Shown: positions 13,533-20,560 of the stretch, in pieces | Numbering within the stretch: the stretch's first letter is position 1 | Layout: the number at the start of each line of letters is the position of its first letter | NCBI GenBank assembly: GCA_035707825.1 | Contig: DASSTR010000015.1 | Coordinates: 1-22,284 of the forward strand | Length of the DNA: 22,284 bases | Reading direction: 5' to 3' | DNA from: VRUE01 sp035707825 | GTDB taxonomy: Bacteria; Actinomycetota; Thermoleophilia; Solirubrobacterales; 70-9 | The notes under the pieces: generated by a model | Told to the model about the DNA's origin: nothing | The model's database searches: none | What the model saw: the letters and a program-made list of their open reading frames with translations, nothing else | Position numbers and translations under genes: made by a program

Positions 13533-13623
13533 GGGGGATGGGATGCCCCTCATCCGGACAATTGCCGGTCCAGTTGGACCGACAATTTGAGTATCCGCCC
13601 GTCCGAGGGGCATCCCATCCCTC
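13531..13623. repeat. Two-tier palindromic element between nuoD and nuoE
   Basis: The outer arms are 13531-13551 and 13605-13623. The right arm reads GAGGGGCATCCCATCCCTC and is fully complementary to the left except for two extra G in the left arm. Inside is a second hairpin at 13560-13587: CGGTCCA-gt-TGGACCG, extended by AATTG/CAATT after one mismatch. The element starts inside the nuoD stop codon and ends 5 nt before the nuoE Shine-Dalgarno. It would fold into one long structured RNA in the middle of the operon mRNA. Confidence 0.85.
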
Positions 13624-13628
13624 GCTTC

Positions 13629-13633
13629 GGAGG
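13629..13633 (+). promoter_or_regulatory. Shine-Dalgarno deciding the nuoE start
   Basis: GGAGG lies 4 nt before ATG 13638, directly after the right arm of the inter-nuoD/nuoE palindrome. It supports this start over the upstream TTG 13587, which lies inside the palindrome. Confidence 0.7.
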
Positions 13634-13637
13634 CACC

Positions 13638-14231
13638 ATGCCTGAGCTGCCCGTCGACCCGGCGGTCACCGAGGGGCGGGTTCCCGATCGCTCCCCGGAG
13701 GCGATCCCCGAGCTGCACGAGGTCGACTGCCCGGCGGAGCTGCGCGAGCGGATCGAAGAGCTGATGGGCCGCTACCCGGAGCGCAAATCGGCCTCTATCC
13801 CGGCGCTGTGGGCGGTGCAGCGGCGCTACGGCTGGTGCACCCCGGAGGGCATCCGCCAGGCCGCGGCCGTGATGCGCGTCACCCCCGCCTACCTGGAGTC
13901 GGTGGCGAGCTTCTACGACCTCCTGCACACCCAGCCGGTCGGCTCCCACGAGGTCGCCGTCTGCACCAACATCAGCTGCTGGATGCGGGGCGGGGACGAG
14001 CTGCTCGACGCCTTCCGCGCCGCCGCCGAGGGCGAGGACGTCCACGTAACCGGCTTCGAGTGCCTGGGCGCCTGCGACATCGCGCCGATGGCCTCGATCG
14101 ACCGCCGCTACTTCGGGCCTCTGGAGCCCGGCGACGCGCGGGCCGCGATCGAGCAGCTGACCTCGGGCGGCGAGGTCCTGCCCGAGAAGGCGCTGTCAAA
14201 ACGGCCCCTGGCCGGAGGCCCCGATGCCTGA
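13638..14231 (+). CDS. nuoE: NADH-quinone oxidoreductase subunit E
   Basis: The 24-kDa-type subunit of the NADH module with the off-path [2Fe-2S] cluster N1a. Ligands are Cys109 and Cys114 (VCTNISC) and Cys142 and Cys146 (FECLGACDIAP), typical spacing. The N-terminal helical part includes RYPERKSASIPALWAVQRRYGW and VASFYDLLHTQPVG. With ATG 13638 it has 197 residues. A non-conserved N-terminal region of ~35 residues and a short tail (EKALSKRPLAGGPDA) flank the core. It ends 8 nt inside nuoF. Confidence 0.96.
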   Translation: MPELPVDPAVTEGRVPDRSPEAIPELHEVDCPAELRERIEELMGRYPERKSASIPALWAVQRRYGWCTPEGIRQAAAVMRVTPAYLESVASFYDLLHTQPVGSHEVAVCTNISCWMRGGDELLDAFRAAAEGEDVHVTGFECLGACDIAPMASIDRRYFGPLEPGDARAAIEQLTSGGEVLPEKALSKRPLAGGPDA

Positions 14232-15534
14232 GACGCGCGTTCTGCTCAAGCACGCGGAAGACCCCGAGCTGGCCACCCTGGAGGGCTACAAGCGCCACGG
14301 GGGCTACGCCGCGCTCGAGAAGGCCTACCGCGAGATGGAGCCCGACGAAGTGCTGGGGGAACTCGAAGACTCCGGCCTGCGGGGCCGCGGCGGGGCCGGC
14401 TTCGCAATGGGCAAAAAGGCCTCCTTCCTGCCCCGCGGCGACATGGCCAAGTACCTCTGCTGCAACGCCGACGAGTCCGAGCCGGGTGCCTTCAAGGACC
14501 GCGAGCTGATGCAGCGCAACCCGCATCAGCTGATCGAGGGCATCGCGATCGCCGCCCTTGCCGCCGACGCCGGGCACGCCTTCATCTTCATCCGCGGCGA
14601 GTACGACCAGCAGGCCGACATCCTCGACGCCGCCGTCGCCGAGGCCTACGAGGCCGGTTACCTGGGAGAGAACATCCTCGGCTGCCGGCGCGACCTCGAG
14701 CTGGTAGTCCACCGCGGCGCCGGCGCCTACATCTGCGGCGAGGAGACGGCGCTGCTCGACGCGCTGGAGGGCAAGCGCGGCAACCCCCGGCTCAAGCCTC
14801 CCTTCCCCGCCGTCCAGGGCCTCTACGGCGGGCCGACCCTGATCAACAACGTGGAGACGCTCTCCAACGTGCCGGGGATCGTCGCCAACGGGGCCGAGTG
14901 GTTCCGGGGCTTCGGCACCGAGCAGTCGCCGGGCACCAAGGTCGTCTCGGTGTCGGGCTGCGTTCGGCGCCCCGGAAACTACGAGGTCGAGCTGGGCATC
15001 CCGACCAGGGAGCTGATCTATGACCTCGCCGGCGGGCCCGAGGAGGGCCACGAGGTCAAGGCCTTCTACCCCGGCGGCTCCTCCTCGCCGGTGCTGACCG
15101 CCGCCGACCTCGACCTCCCCTACAGCTTCGAGGCGATGGCGGAGGCCGGCTCGATGCTCGGCTCCGGCTCGATCATCGTCGCCGACGAGCGGGTGTCGAT
15201 CCCCCACATGGCCCTGCGCACTGCGCGCTTCTACCACCACGAGTCCTGCGGCAAGTGCACCCCCTGCCGGGAGGGCACCAACTGGACCGTGAAGATGCTC
15301 GAACGGATGGTGCGCGGTGAGGCGACGCCGATGGACCTCGACATCGTCGCCTCCGTGCAGGAGAACATCATCGGCCACTGCCTCTGCGTGCTGGGCGACT
15401 CGATGGCGATGCCCGTCGGCGCGATGGTGCGCAAGTTCCGCGACGAGTTCGAGCAGGTCATGGCCCAGGCCCCCGACACGGACCGCATCGCCGCGGTCCA
15501 GGGCGCTCCCCAAACCCTTGGAGCCGCGACGTGA
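14224..15534 (+). CDS. nuoF: NADH-quinone oxidoreductase subunit F
   Basis: The 51-kDa-type subunit where NADH is oxidised; 436 residues, normal size. It shows the FMN/NADH-binding glycine-rich RGRGGAGF (53-60), NADESEPGAFKDRELM, GAGAYICGEETALLDALEG, and the N3 [4Fe-4S] ligands Cys342, Cys345 and Cys348 (ESCGKCTPCREG) with the fourth Cys388 in CVLGD. ATG 14224 overlaps the nuoE stop. After the stop there is a 67-nt gap before nuoG that holds a copy of a repeat also found before nuoL. Confidence 0.97.
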   Translation: MPETRVLLKHAEDPELATLEGYKRHGGYAALEKAYREMEPDEVLGELEDSGLRGRGGAGFAMGKKASFLPRGDMAKYLCCNADESEPGAFKDRELMQRNPHQLIEGIAIAALAADAGHAFIFIRGEYDQQADILDAAVAEAYEAGYLGENILGCRRDLELVVHRGAGAYICGEETALLDALEGKRGNPRLKPPFPAVQGLYGGPTLINNVETLSNVPGIVANGAEWFRGFGTEQSPGTKVVSVSGCVRRPGNYEVELGIPTRELIYDLAGGPEEGHEVKAFYPGGSSSPVLTAADLDLPYSFEAMAEAGSMLGSGSIIVADERVSIPHMALRTARFYHHESCGKCTPCREGTNWTVKMLERMVRGEATPMDLDIVASVQENIIGHCLCVLGDSMAMPVGAMVRKFRDEFEQVMAQAPDTDRIAAVQGAPQTLGAAT

Positions 15535-15594
15535 GCGCGGAGCGAGCGAGCAAGATCTCCGGTCGTCATCAGTGCGAGCGAGCAAAGCGCGAGG
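15532..15594 (+). repeat. Intercistronic repeat, copy 1 (nuoF/nuoG)
   Basis: It begins exactly at the nuoF stop as TGAGCGCGGAGCGA and ends AGCGCGAGG, whose GAGG is the nuoG Shine-Dalgarno, 7 nt before ATG. Copy 2 lies between nuoK and nuoL. Inside copy 1 the 12-mer GCGAGCGAGCAA is found twice (15542-15553 and 15574-15585). Confidence 0.75.
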
Positions 15595-15601
15595 CTTTGT
15601 G

Positions 15602-18142
15602 ATGAGTGGCAAAGAGGTGACGCTGATCATCGACGGGCGCGAGGTGACCGCGACCGAGGGCGAGATGCTCCACGACGCGGCCAAGCGGGGCGACGTCGAG
15701 ATCCCTGTCTTCTGTTACGAGCCGAAACTGGGCGATCCGGTGGGCGCCTGCCGCATGTGCCTGGTCGAGGTGGAGGGGATTCCGAAGCTGCAGACCTCCT
15801 GCTCGACGCCGGTGCGCGACGGCATGGTCGTCCACACCCGCACCGAGCAGGTCAAAGAGGCCCAGAACGCGGTCGTCGAGTTCCTGCTCGTCAACCACCC
15901 GCTCGACTGTCCCGTCTGCGACAAAGGCGGCGAATGCCCGCTGCAGGACATCACGATGGGCTGGGGACCCGGGAAAAGCCGCGTCACCGACCCAAAGCGC
16001 CATTTCGAGAAGCCACTGCCGCTCAGCCCCCTGGTGGCGATCGACCGCGAGCGCTGCATCCTCTGCTACCGCTGCGTGCGCTTCAGCCAGGAGATCAGCG
16101 AGGACTCGCAACTGCAGCTGCTCGATCGCGGCGATCGCACCTACGTCGGCACCTTCGACGACCGCCCCTACGTGGCGCCCTTCCACGGCAACATCACCGA
16201 CCTCTGCCCGGTCGGCGCGCTGACCAGCTACACCTACCGCTTCCGCGCCCGGCCCTGGGACATCGAGGAGGCGGGCTCGGTCTGCACCCTCTGCCCCAGC
16301 CAGTGCAACGTCAGCTTCACGGTTCGCGACGAGAAGGTGAAACGGGTCGTCGCCCGCGACAACCCCGAGGTCGACGACGGCTGGATCTGCGACCGCGGCC
16401 GCTACGGCTTCGAGATGTTCGCCGCCGAGGAGCGGGTCACCGAGCCGCGCCTCAAAGGCGGCGCCCCGACCGACTGGGAGACGGCGATCGCCAAAGCCGC
16501 CGCTGGCCTCCGCGCATCCGAGATCGACCACACCGGAGGGGGGTCAAACTCCGATGCGCCGGGCAAGGTCGCCGCAATAGTCGGCGACGCCTCCAACGAG
16601 GAGGGCTTCCTGGTCCAGAAGCTGCTGCGCGAGGCCCTCCACTCCCCACACATCGACTCGCGCCCCTCAAGGGGCGCCACGCGGGATGCGCTGGTCGGCC
16701 TCGCCCAGCCGAGCCTCACCGCCAAGGTCCGCGACATCGACACCGCCGACGCGATCCTCGTCCTCGGCACCGATCCGCTGCACAGCTCGCCGATCCTCGA
16801 CCTGCGGATTCGCAAGGCGATCCGCCGCAACGGCGCCGAGCTGGTCGTCGCGACCGAGCGCCCGACCGCGCTCGACGGCGGCGCCAACGCGATCGCCCGC
16901 ATCGGGCCCGGTGAGGCCCGTCACTTCCTCGGCGAGCTGACGAAGGCGCTCGGCGGCGAGGAGACCGACAGCTTGGCGCCCCTGGTCGAGACCCTGCAGG
17001 GCGCCGAGAAGATCGTCGTCGTCTGGGGTGAGCGGATCGTGCGCGAGCTGACCGGCGCCACCGCGCTGCTCGAGCTCGCGCAGGCGCTGAAGATCGACGA
17101 GGCCGACGGCGCCGGGCTATTGGAAGTCCCGGACTTCACCAACGCCCGCGGGCTGCGCGAGGCGGGCTGCCTTCCCGACGCCGGCCCCGGGCTCGCTGCG
17201 CTCGGCGCCTCCGAGGCGCCGGAGGCGGGTTCGACCGGAAGGTCGACGGAGGAAATCCGCAACGCGCTGGAGACCGGTGAGCTGAAGTCCCTGATCCTCT
17301 TCGGCGCCGATCCCCTGCGCGACTTCCCCGACACCGAGGCCTGGCGCCGAGCCCTTGCGGCCGCCGACCACCTGGTCGTCTTCTCGACCTTCGAGAACGC
17401 GACCACGGCGATGGCCGACGTCGTCCTCCCGCTCGAGACCCATGCCGAGAAAGACGGCACCGTCACCCATCCCGACGGCCGGCTGCAGAGGGTGCGCCCC
17501 TCAGCTTCGCGGCCAGGCGACATCCGGCCCGGGTGGGGTGTCCTGGCCGAGCTTTCGCTGGCGCTGGGCCACGACACCGGCGTCGTCTCGCAGCCTTCGG
17601 CCTTCGCCGCGCTGACCCAAGAGGTCCCCTTCTATGCCGGCATCAGCGACGCCGAGATCGGCGGCAGGGGAGTTCGGTGGCAGGACCGCCCAGCCGCCTC
17701 GTCCTCGCCGACCGTCGGGGAGGACGCCGGTGCCCCCTCCGAGCGTTTTGCGCGGGAGGAGGACGGGCCAAGCGGCGACAGCACTTCGGCTCCCCATCGA
17801 CGAGTTGCGAGCGAGGAGGGGGTGCCGGCGGGCTCCCTGATGCTCGGCACCTACCGCGATCTGTGGGCCGGTCCAATCACCGAGCTGAACCCGCCGCTGA
17901 AGTTCTTGGAGCCGCAGCAGCAGGTCGAGATGTCGCTGGCCGACGCGCAGCGTCTGGGGCTGAAGAGCGGCGATGCCGTCAGCGTCGCCCAAAACGGCAC
18001 TGCGGTGCGAGCGCGGGTCCTGATCAAGGAGCGGATCGCCGAGGGGGTCGTCTTCCTCGCCGAGGGCGTTGCCGAGGGCAATGCCAACGCCCTGCTCAAC
18101 GGCGGCCCGGTCAGGGTCGAGATCGAGAAGGTGGCCGAGTGA
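15602..18142 (+). CDS. nuoG: NADH-quinone oxidoreductase subunit G
   Basis: The 75-kDa-type iron-sulfur subunit of the NADH module, 846 residues, with a molybdopterin-oxidoreductase-like C-terminal domain that no longer does molybdenum chemistry. Cluster ligands are N1b [2Fe-2S] Cys38, 50, 53, 67; N5 His99, Cys103, 106, 112; N4 Cys152, 155, 158, 202; and the extra N7 cluster Cys228, 231, 235, 263, kept here as in E. coli and Thermus. ATG 15602 (MSGKEVTLIIDGREV) has GAGG 7 nt upstream from the intercistronic repeat. Three places have DNA palindromes or low-complexity inserts in frame: about residues 304-320, 353-359 and 693-742, the last being Ser/Glu/Pro-rich. It ends overlapping the nuoH GTG by 4 nt. 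Confidence 0.96.
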   Translation: MSGKEVTLIIDGREVTATEGEMLHDAAKRGDVEIPVFCYEPKLGDPVGACRMCLVEVEGIPKLQTSCSTPVRDGMVVHTRTEQVKEAQNAVVEFLLVNHPLDCPVCDKGGECPLQDITMGWGPGKSRVTDPKRHFEKPLPLSPLVAIDRERCILCYRCVRFSQEISEDSQLQLLDRGDRTYVGTFDDRPYVAPFHGNITDLCPVGALTSYTYRFRARPWDIEEAGSVCTLCPSQCNVSFTVRDEKVKRVVARDNPEVDDGWICDRGRYGFEMFAAEERVTEPRLKGGAPTDWETAIAKAAAGLRASEIDHTGGGSNSDAPGKVAAIVGDASNEEGFLVQKLLREALHSPHIDSRPSRGATRDALVGLAQPSLTAKVRDIDTADAILVLGTDPLHSSPILDLRIRKAIRRNGAELVVATERPTALDGGANAIARIGPGEARHFLGELTKALGGEETDSLAPLVETLQGAEKIVVVWGERIVRELTGATALLELAQALKIDEADGAGLLEVPDFTNARGLREAGCLPDAGPGLAALGASEAPEAGSTGRSTEEIRNALETGELKSLILFGADPLRDFPDTEAWRRALAAADHLVVFSTFENATTAMADVVLPLETHAEKDGTVTHPDGRLQRVRPSASRPGDIRPGWGVLAELSLALGHDTGVVSQPSAFAALTQEVPFYAGISDAEIGGRGVRWQDRPAASSSPTVGEDAGAPSERFAREEDGPSGDSTSAPHRRVASEEGVPAGSLMLGTYRDLWAGPITELNPPLKFLEPQQQVEMSLADAQRLGLKSGDAVSVAQNGTAVRARVLIKERIAEGVVFLAEGVAEGNANALLNGGPVRVEIEKVAE
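16512..16559. repeat. Palindromic insert inside nuoG (first)
   Basis: GCGCATCCGAG (16512-16522) pairs with CTCCGATGCGC (16549-16559) in ten of eleven positions, with a 26-nt loop that holds a run of six G. It encodes the low-complexity ASEIDHTGGGSNSDAPG segment of NuoG and keeps the frame. Confidence 0.65.
16660..16677. repeat. Tight hairpin inside nuoG (second)
   Basis: GCGCCCCT and AGGGGCGC are separated by two bases; as RNA this is a seven-pair GC stem with a UCAA tetraloop. It encodes RPSRGA of NuoG. It is stable enough to slow ribosomes or polymerase. Confidence 0.6.
17688..17835. repeat. Hairpin-rich low-complexity insert inside nuoG (third)
   Basis: This in-frame segment encodes a Ser/Glu/Pro/Ala-rich stretch of roughly 45 residues, between GGRGVRW and the conserved LMLGTYRDLW. 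It contains GTCCTC/GAGGAC (17701-17706 with 17720-17725, plus CCGA/TCGG inside) and CCCTCC/GGGAGG (17735-17740 with 17754-17759). Part of it (TTTGCGCGGGAG) resembles the inside of the nuoK/nuoL repeat (TTTGCGCCGGGAG). Confidence 0.45.
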
Positions 18143-19140
18143 GCCTGCCGTTCGCAGACACGCAGCTAGTCGAAGCGACCTGGGTGATGATCGTCAAGTC
18201 GCTGGTGATCTTCGGCGTCATCTTCGCGATCCTGCCGCTGATGACGGTCCTGGAGCGGAAGCTGATCGGCCGCTTCCAGCACCGCTACGGGCCCAACCGG
18301 GTGGGGCCGTTCGGGATCCTGCAGCCGCTCGCCGACGTCGGCAAGCTGCTCAGCAAGCAGGCCTTCCGTCCCGCCAACGCCGTCCAGACGCTGTTCGTTC
18401 TCGGCCCTCTACTGCCGGTCCTCTCCGGCGTCCTCGCCCTCGCGATCATCCCCTGGGGCAATGTTCAGGGAGGGGTCGGCCTCTACGGCATCGACGTCCC
18501 GATCGGGATCCTCTACTTCTTCGCCGTCGGCTCGATCGCCTTCTACGGCGTCCTGCTGGGCGGCTGGTCGGCGGGCTCCAAATACAGCCTCCTCGGCGCC
18601 ATGCGCGGCGCCGCGCAGCTGATCTCCTACGAGGTCGCGATGGGCCTGGCGCTGCTCGGCGTGATCATCATGGGGGGCTCGCTCTCGCTGGTCGACATCG
18701 TCGAGGCCCAGGGCGCGATCTGGTTCATCGTGCCCCAGTTCGTCGGCTTCCTGATCTTCATGCTGGCCGGCTTCGCGGAGACCAACCGAACGCCGTTCGA
18801 CATGCCGGAGGCCGACGCCGAACTCGTGCAGGGCTTCATGACCGAGTACGGGGGCATGCGCTTCGGCAGCTTCCTGCTGGTCGAATACATGGAGATCCTC
18901 GTCGTCTCGGGGATCGCCGCGGCGATGTTCCTCGGCGGCTGGATGGGACCCGGCCCCGGCTTCCTGGACCCGATCTGGATGCTGGCCAAGATCATGGGAC
19001 TGATCCTGGTCTTCATCTGGGTGCGGGCGACGCTGCCGCGGCTGCGCTACGACCAGCTGATGAGCCTGGGCTGGAAAATCCTCCTGCCGCTGGCGACCCT
19101 CAACGTGCTCGTCACCGCGATCCTGGTGGTGGTGACATGA
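18139..19140 (+). CDS. nuoH: NADH-quinone oxidoreductase subunit H
   Basis: Membrane subunit next to the quinone channel, 333 residues with about eight helices. Family signatures include LMTVLERKLIGRFQHRYGPNRVGPFGILQPLADVGKLL, the charged loop after helix 5/6 FAETNRTPFDMPEADAELVQGFMTEYGGMRF (quinone-pocket acidic loop), and the C-terminal VRATLPRLRYDQLMSLGWK. GTG 18139 starts inside the nuoG stop (GTGA) with AAGGTGG upstream. Its own stop overlaps nuoI (ATGA). Confidence 0.96.
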   Translation: MSLPFADTQLVEATWVMIVKSLVIFGVIFAILPLMTVLERKLIGRFQHRYGPNRVGPFGILQPLADVGKLLSKQAFRPANAVQTLFVLGPLLPVLSGVLALAIIPWGNVQGGVGLYGIDVPIGILYFFAVGSIAFYGVLLGGWSAGSKYSLLGAMRGAAQLISYEVAMGLALLGVIIMGGSLSLVDIVEAQGAIWFIVPQFVGFLIFMLAGFAETNRTPFDMPEADAELVQGFMTEYGGMRFGSFLLVEYMEILVVSGIAAAMFLGGWMGPGPGFLDPIWMLAKIMGLILVFIWVRATLPRLRYDQLMSLGWKILLPLATLNVLVTAILVVVT

Positions 19141-19679
19141 CCGAGTTTCCCTACCTCAAGGACGGCGACGTCGTCGAGGTGCAGCGCGGTCCCGAGCCGG
19201 GCGGCGCCGGCGGCGTCTACCGCGCCTTCGGCGAGACGCTGCGGGGCCTGAAGACGACGATGGCGAGGCTGATCGAGGGCCCGCTGACGATCCAGTACCC
19301 GGAGGAGAAGACGCCGGTCTACCCGCGCTTCCGGGGCCGCCACAAACTGCACCGCTTCGAGGACACCGGCCTGGAGAAGTGCGTCGGCTGCTCGCTCTGC
19401 GCCGCCGCCTGCCCCGCCGACTGCATCCGCGTCGTCGCGGCCGAGAACATTCCGGGCGATCGGGTCTCGGCGGGCGAGCGCTACGCGGCCGTCTACGAGA
19501 TCAACCTCTCTCGCTGCATCTTCTGCGGCTACTGCGAGATCGCCTGCCCCTTCGACGCGATCACGATGGGCCACGACTACGAGATGGCCGACTACAACCG
19601 CGACGACCTGATCTTCACCAAGGAGATGCTGCTCGCCGAGTCGATCGAGCGCACGCCGTTGCGCTCGGAGGGCGAGTGA
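19137..19679 (+). CDS. nuoI: NADH-quinone oxidoreductase subunit I
   Basis: The 23-kDa-type ferredoxin subunit carrying [4Fe-4S] clusters N6a and N6b in the wire to N2. Two classic motifs are seen: CVGCSLCAAACPADCI and CIFCGYCEIACPFDAI. It is 180 residues. The N-terminal amphipathic part GETLRGLKTTMARLIEGPLTIQYPEEKTPVYPRFRGRHKL matches the family and lies against the membrane. ATG 19137 overlaps the nuoH stop by 4 nt; the stop shares one base with the nuoJ ATG. Confidence 0.97.
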   Translation: MTEFPYLKDGDVVEVQRGPEPGGAGGVYRAFGETLRGLKTTMARLIEGPLTIQYPEEKTPVYPRFRGRHKLHRFEDTGLEKCVGCSLCAAACPADCIRVVAAENIPGDRVSAGERYAAVYEINLSRCIFCGYCEIACPFDAITMGHDYEMADYNRDDLIFTKEMLLAESIERTPLRSEGE

Positions 19680-20197
19680 TGGAAGCGGTGCTCTTCTTCG
19701 CCGCCGCGATCGGCGCCCTCGGCGGCGCGATCGGAGTCGTCGCGATGCGCAACCCGCTCTACGGGGTGCTGGCGCTGATCGTCCACCTCTTCTCGCTCGC
19801 CGTGCTCTTCCTGCTGCTCAGCTCTGCCTTCGTCGCCGCCGCCCAGGTGGTCGTCTACGCCGGCGCGGTGATGGTCCTCTACGTCTTCGTCGTCGCCTAC
19901 GTGGGCGGCGCCGAAGAGTCGGCCTGGGAGCCGATCCCGGGGCAGCGCTTCCTCGCGCTCCTACTCGGCGCGGCCCTCTTCATCGAGCTCTCGATCGCCG
20001 TGCTGGGCTCCTCGCTGAAGGCGCTCGGCACCAAGGGCCCGGAAGTCGGCATCGGCTTCGGCGACCCGGCCGAGATCGGCCGCCTGCTGCTGGAGCGCTT
20101 CCTGCTCGCCTTCGAGGCCTCCTCGATCCTGCTGCTCCTCGCGGCAGTAGGGGCGGTGGTCCTCGCCGGCCGTCGTAGTCCGGGGGGAGACGCCTGA
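19679..20197 (+). CDS. nuoJ: NADH-quinone oxidoreductase subunit J
   Basis: Membrane-arm subunit with five helices, 172 residues, part of the E-channel region beside NuoA and NuoK. The conserved core is RNPLYGVLALIVHLFSLAVLFLLLSSAFVAAAQVVVYAGAVMVLYVFVV, including the helix-3 segment that changes fold during turnover in known structures. The last helix (FEASSILLLLAAVGAVVLAGRR) is present. ATG 19679 shares its A with the nuoI TGA, and the stop shares its A with nuoK. Confidence 0.95.
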   Translation: MEAVLFFAAAIGALGGAIGVVAMRNPLYGVLALIVHLFSLAVLFLLLSSAFVAAAQVVVYAGAVMVLYVFVVAYVGGAEESAWEPIPGQRFLALLLGAALFIELSIAVLGSSLKALGTKGPEVGIGFGDPAEIGRLLLERFLLAFEASSILLLLAAVGAVVLAGRRSPGGDA

Positions 20198-20496
20198 TGA
20201 ACGTCGAGTGGTACATCGTCCTCTCGGCGCTGCTGTTCGCGATCGGCGCGACGGGGATCCTGATCCGCCGCAGCCCGATCGTGATCCTGCTCTGCCTCGA
20301 GCTGATGCTGAACGCCGGCAACCTCGCCCTGCTCGCCTTCGGCCGCATGGTCGGCAACCAGGAGGGACAGGTCTTCGCGCTGATCGTGATGGTGGTCGCG
20401 GCCTGTGAGGTCGTGATCGGCCTCGGCCTGATCGTGGCGATCTTCCGCCGCCGCCTGCCCCTCGACGTCGACGAGCTGAAGGAACTGCGCGGATGA
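20197..20496 (+). CDS. nuoK: NADH-quinone oxidoreductase subunit K
   Basis: Three-helix membrane subunit, 99 residues, normal length. Both functional glutamates of the proton channel are kept, one in CLELMLNAGN (helix 2) and one in ACEVVIGLGLIVAIFR (helix 3). It starts on the nuoJ stop (TGATG). After its TGA comes a 64-nt gap before nuoL that holds copy 2 of the intercistronic repeat. Confidence 0.97.
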   Translation: MNVEWYIVLSALLFAIGATGILIRRSPIVILLCLELMLNAGNLALLAFGRMVGNQEGQVFALIVMVVAACEVVIGLGLIVAIFRRRLPLDVDELKELRG

Positions 20497-20553
20497 GCGC
20501 GGAGCGACCAAGCATCCATTCGATGTTCTTTGCGCCGGGAGCGAAGCGCGAGG
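20494..20553 (+). repeat. Intercistronic repeat, copy 2 (nuoK/nuoL)
   Basis: It begins at the nuoK stop as TGAGCGCGGAGCGA, identical to copy 1 over 14 nt, then shares AGCA, and ends GAAGCGCGAGG versus AAAGCGCGAGG in copy 1. The middle differs in sequence and is about 3 nt shorter. GAGG at its end is the nuoL Shine-Dalgarno, again 7 nt from the start codon. Confidence 0.75.
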
Positions 20554-20560
20554 TGTTGGT

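Noticed and set aside
13587..13637. Longer nuoE start at TTG 13587
   Set aside because: It would translate part of the palindromic element. ATG 13638 has a GGAGG ribosome site.
12300..14045. A 581-codon minus-strand open frame opposite nuoD and nuoE
   Set aside because: Antisense shadow with low-complexity Asp/His/Arg/Val composition and no domain.
13972..15684. A 570-codon minus-strand open frame opposite nuoF
   Set aside because: Antisense shadow of nuoF with no recognisable motif.
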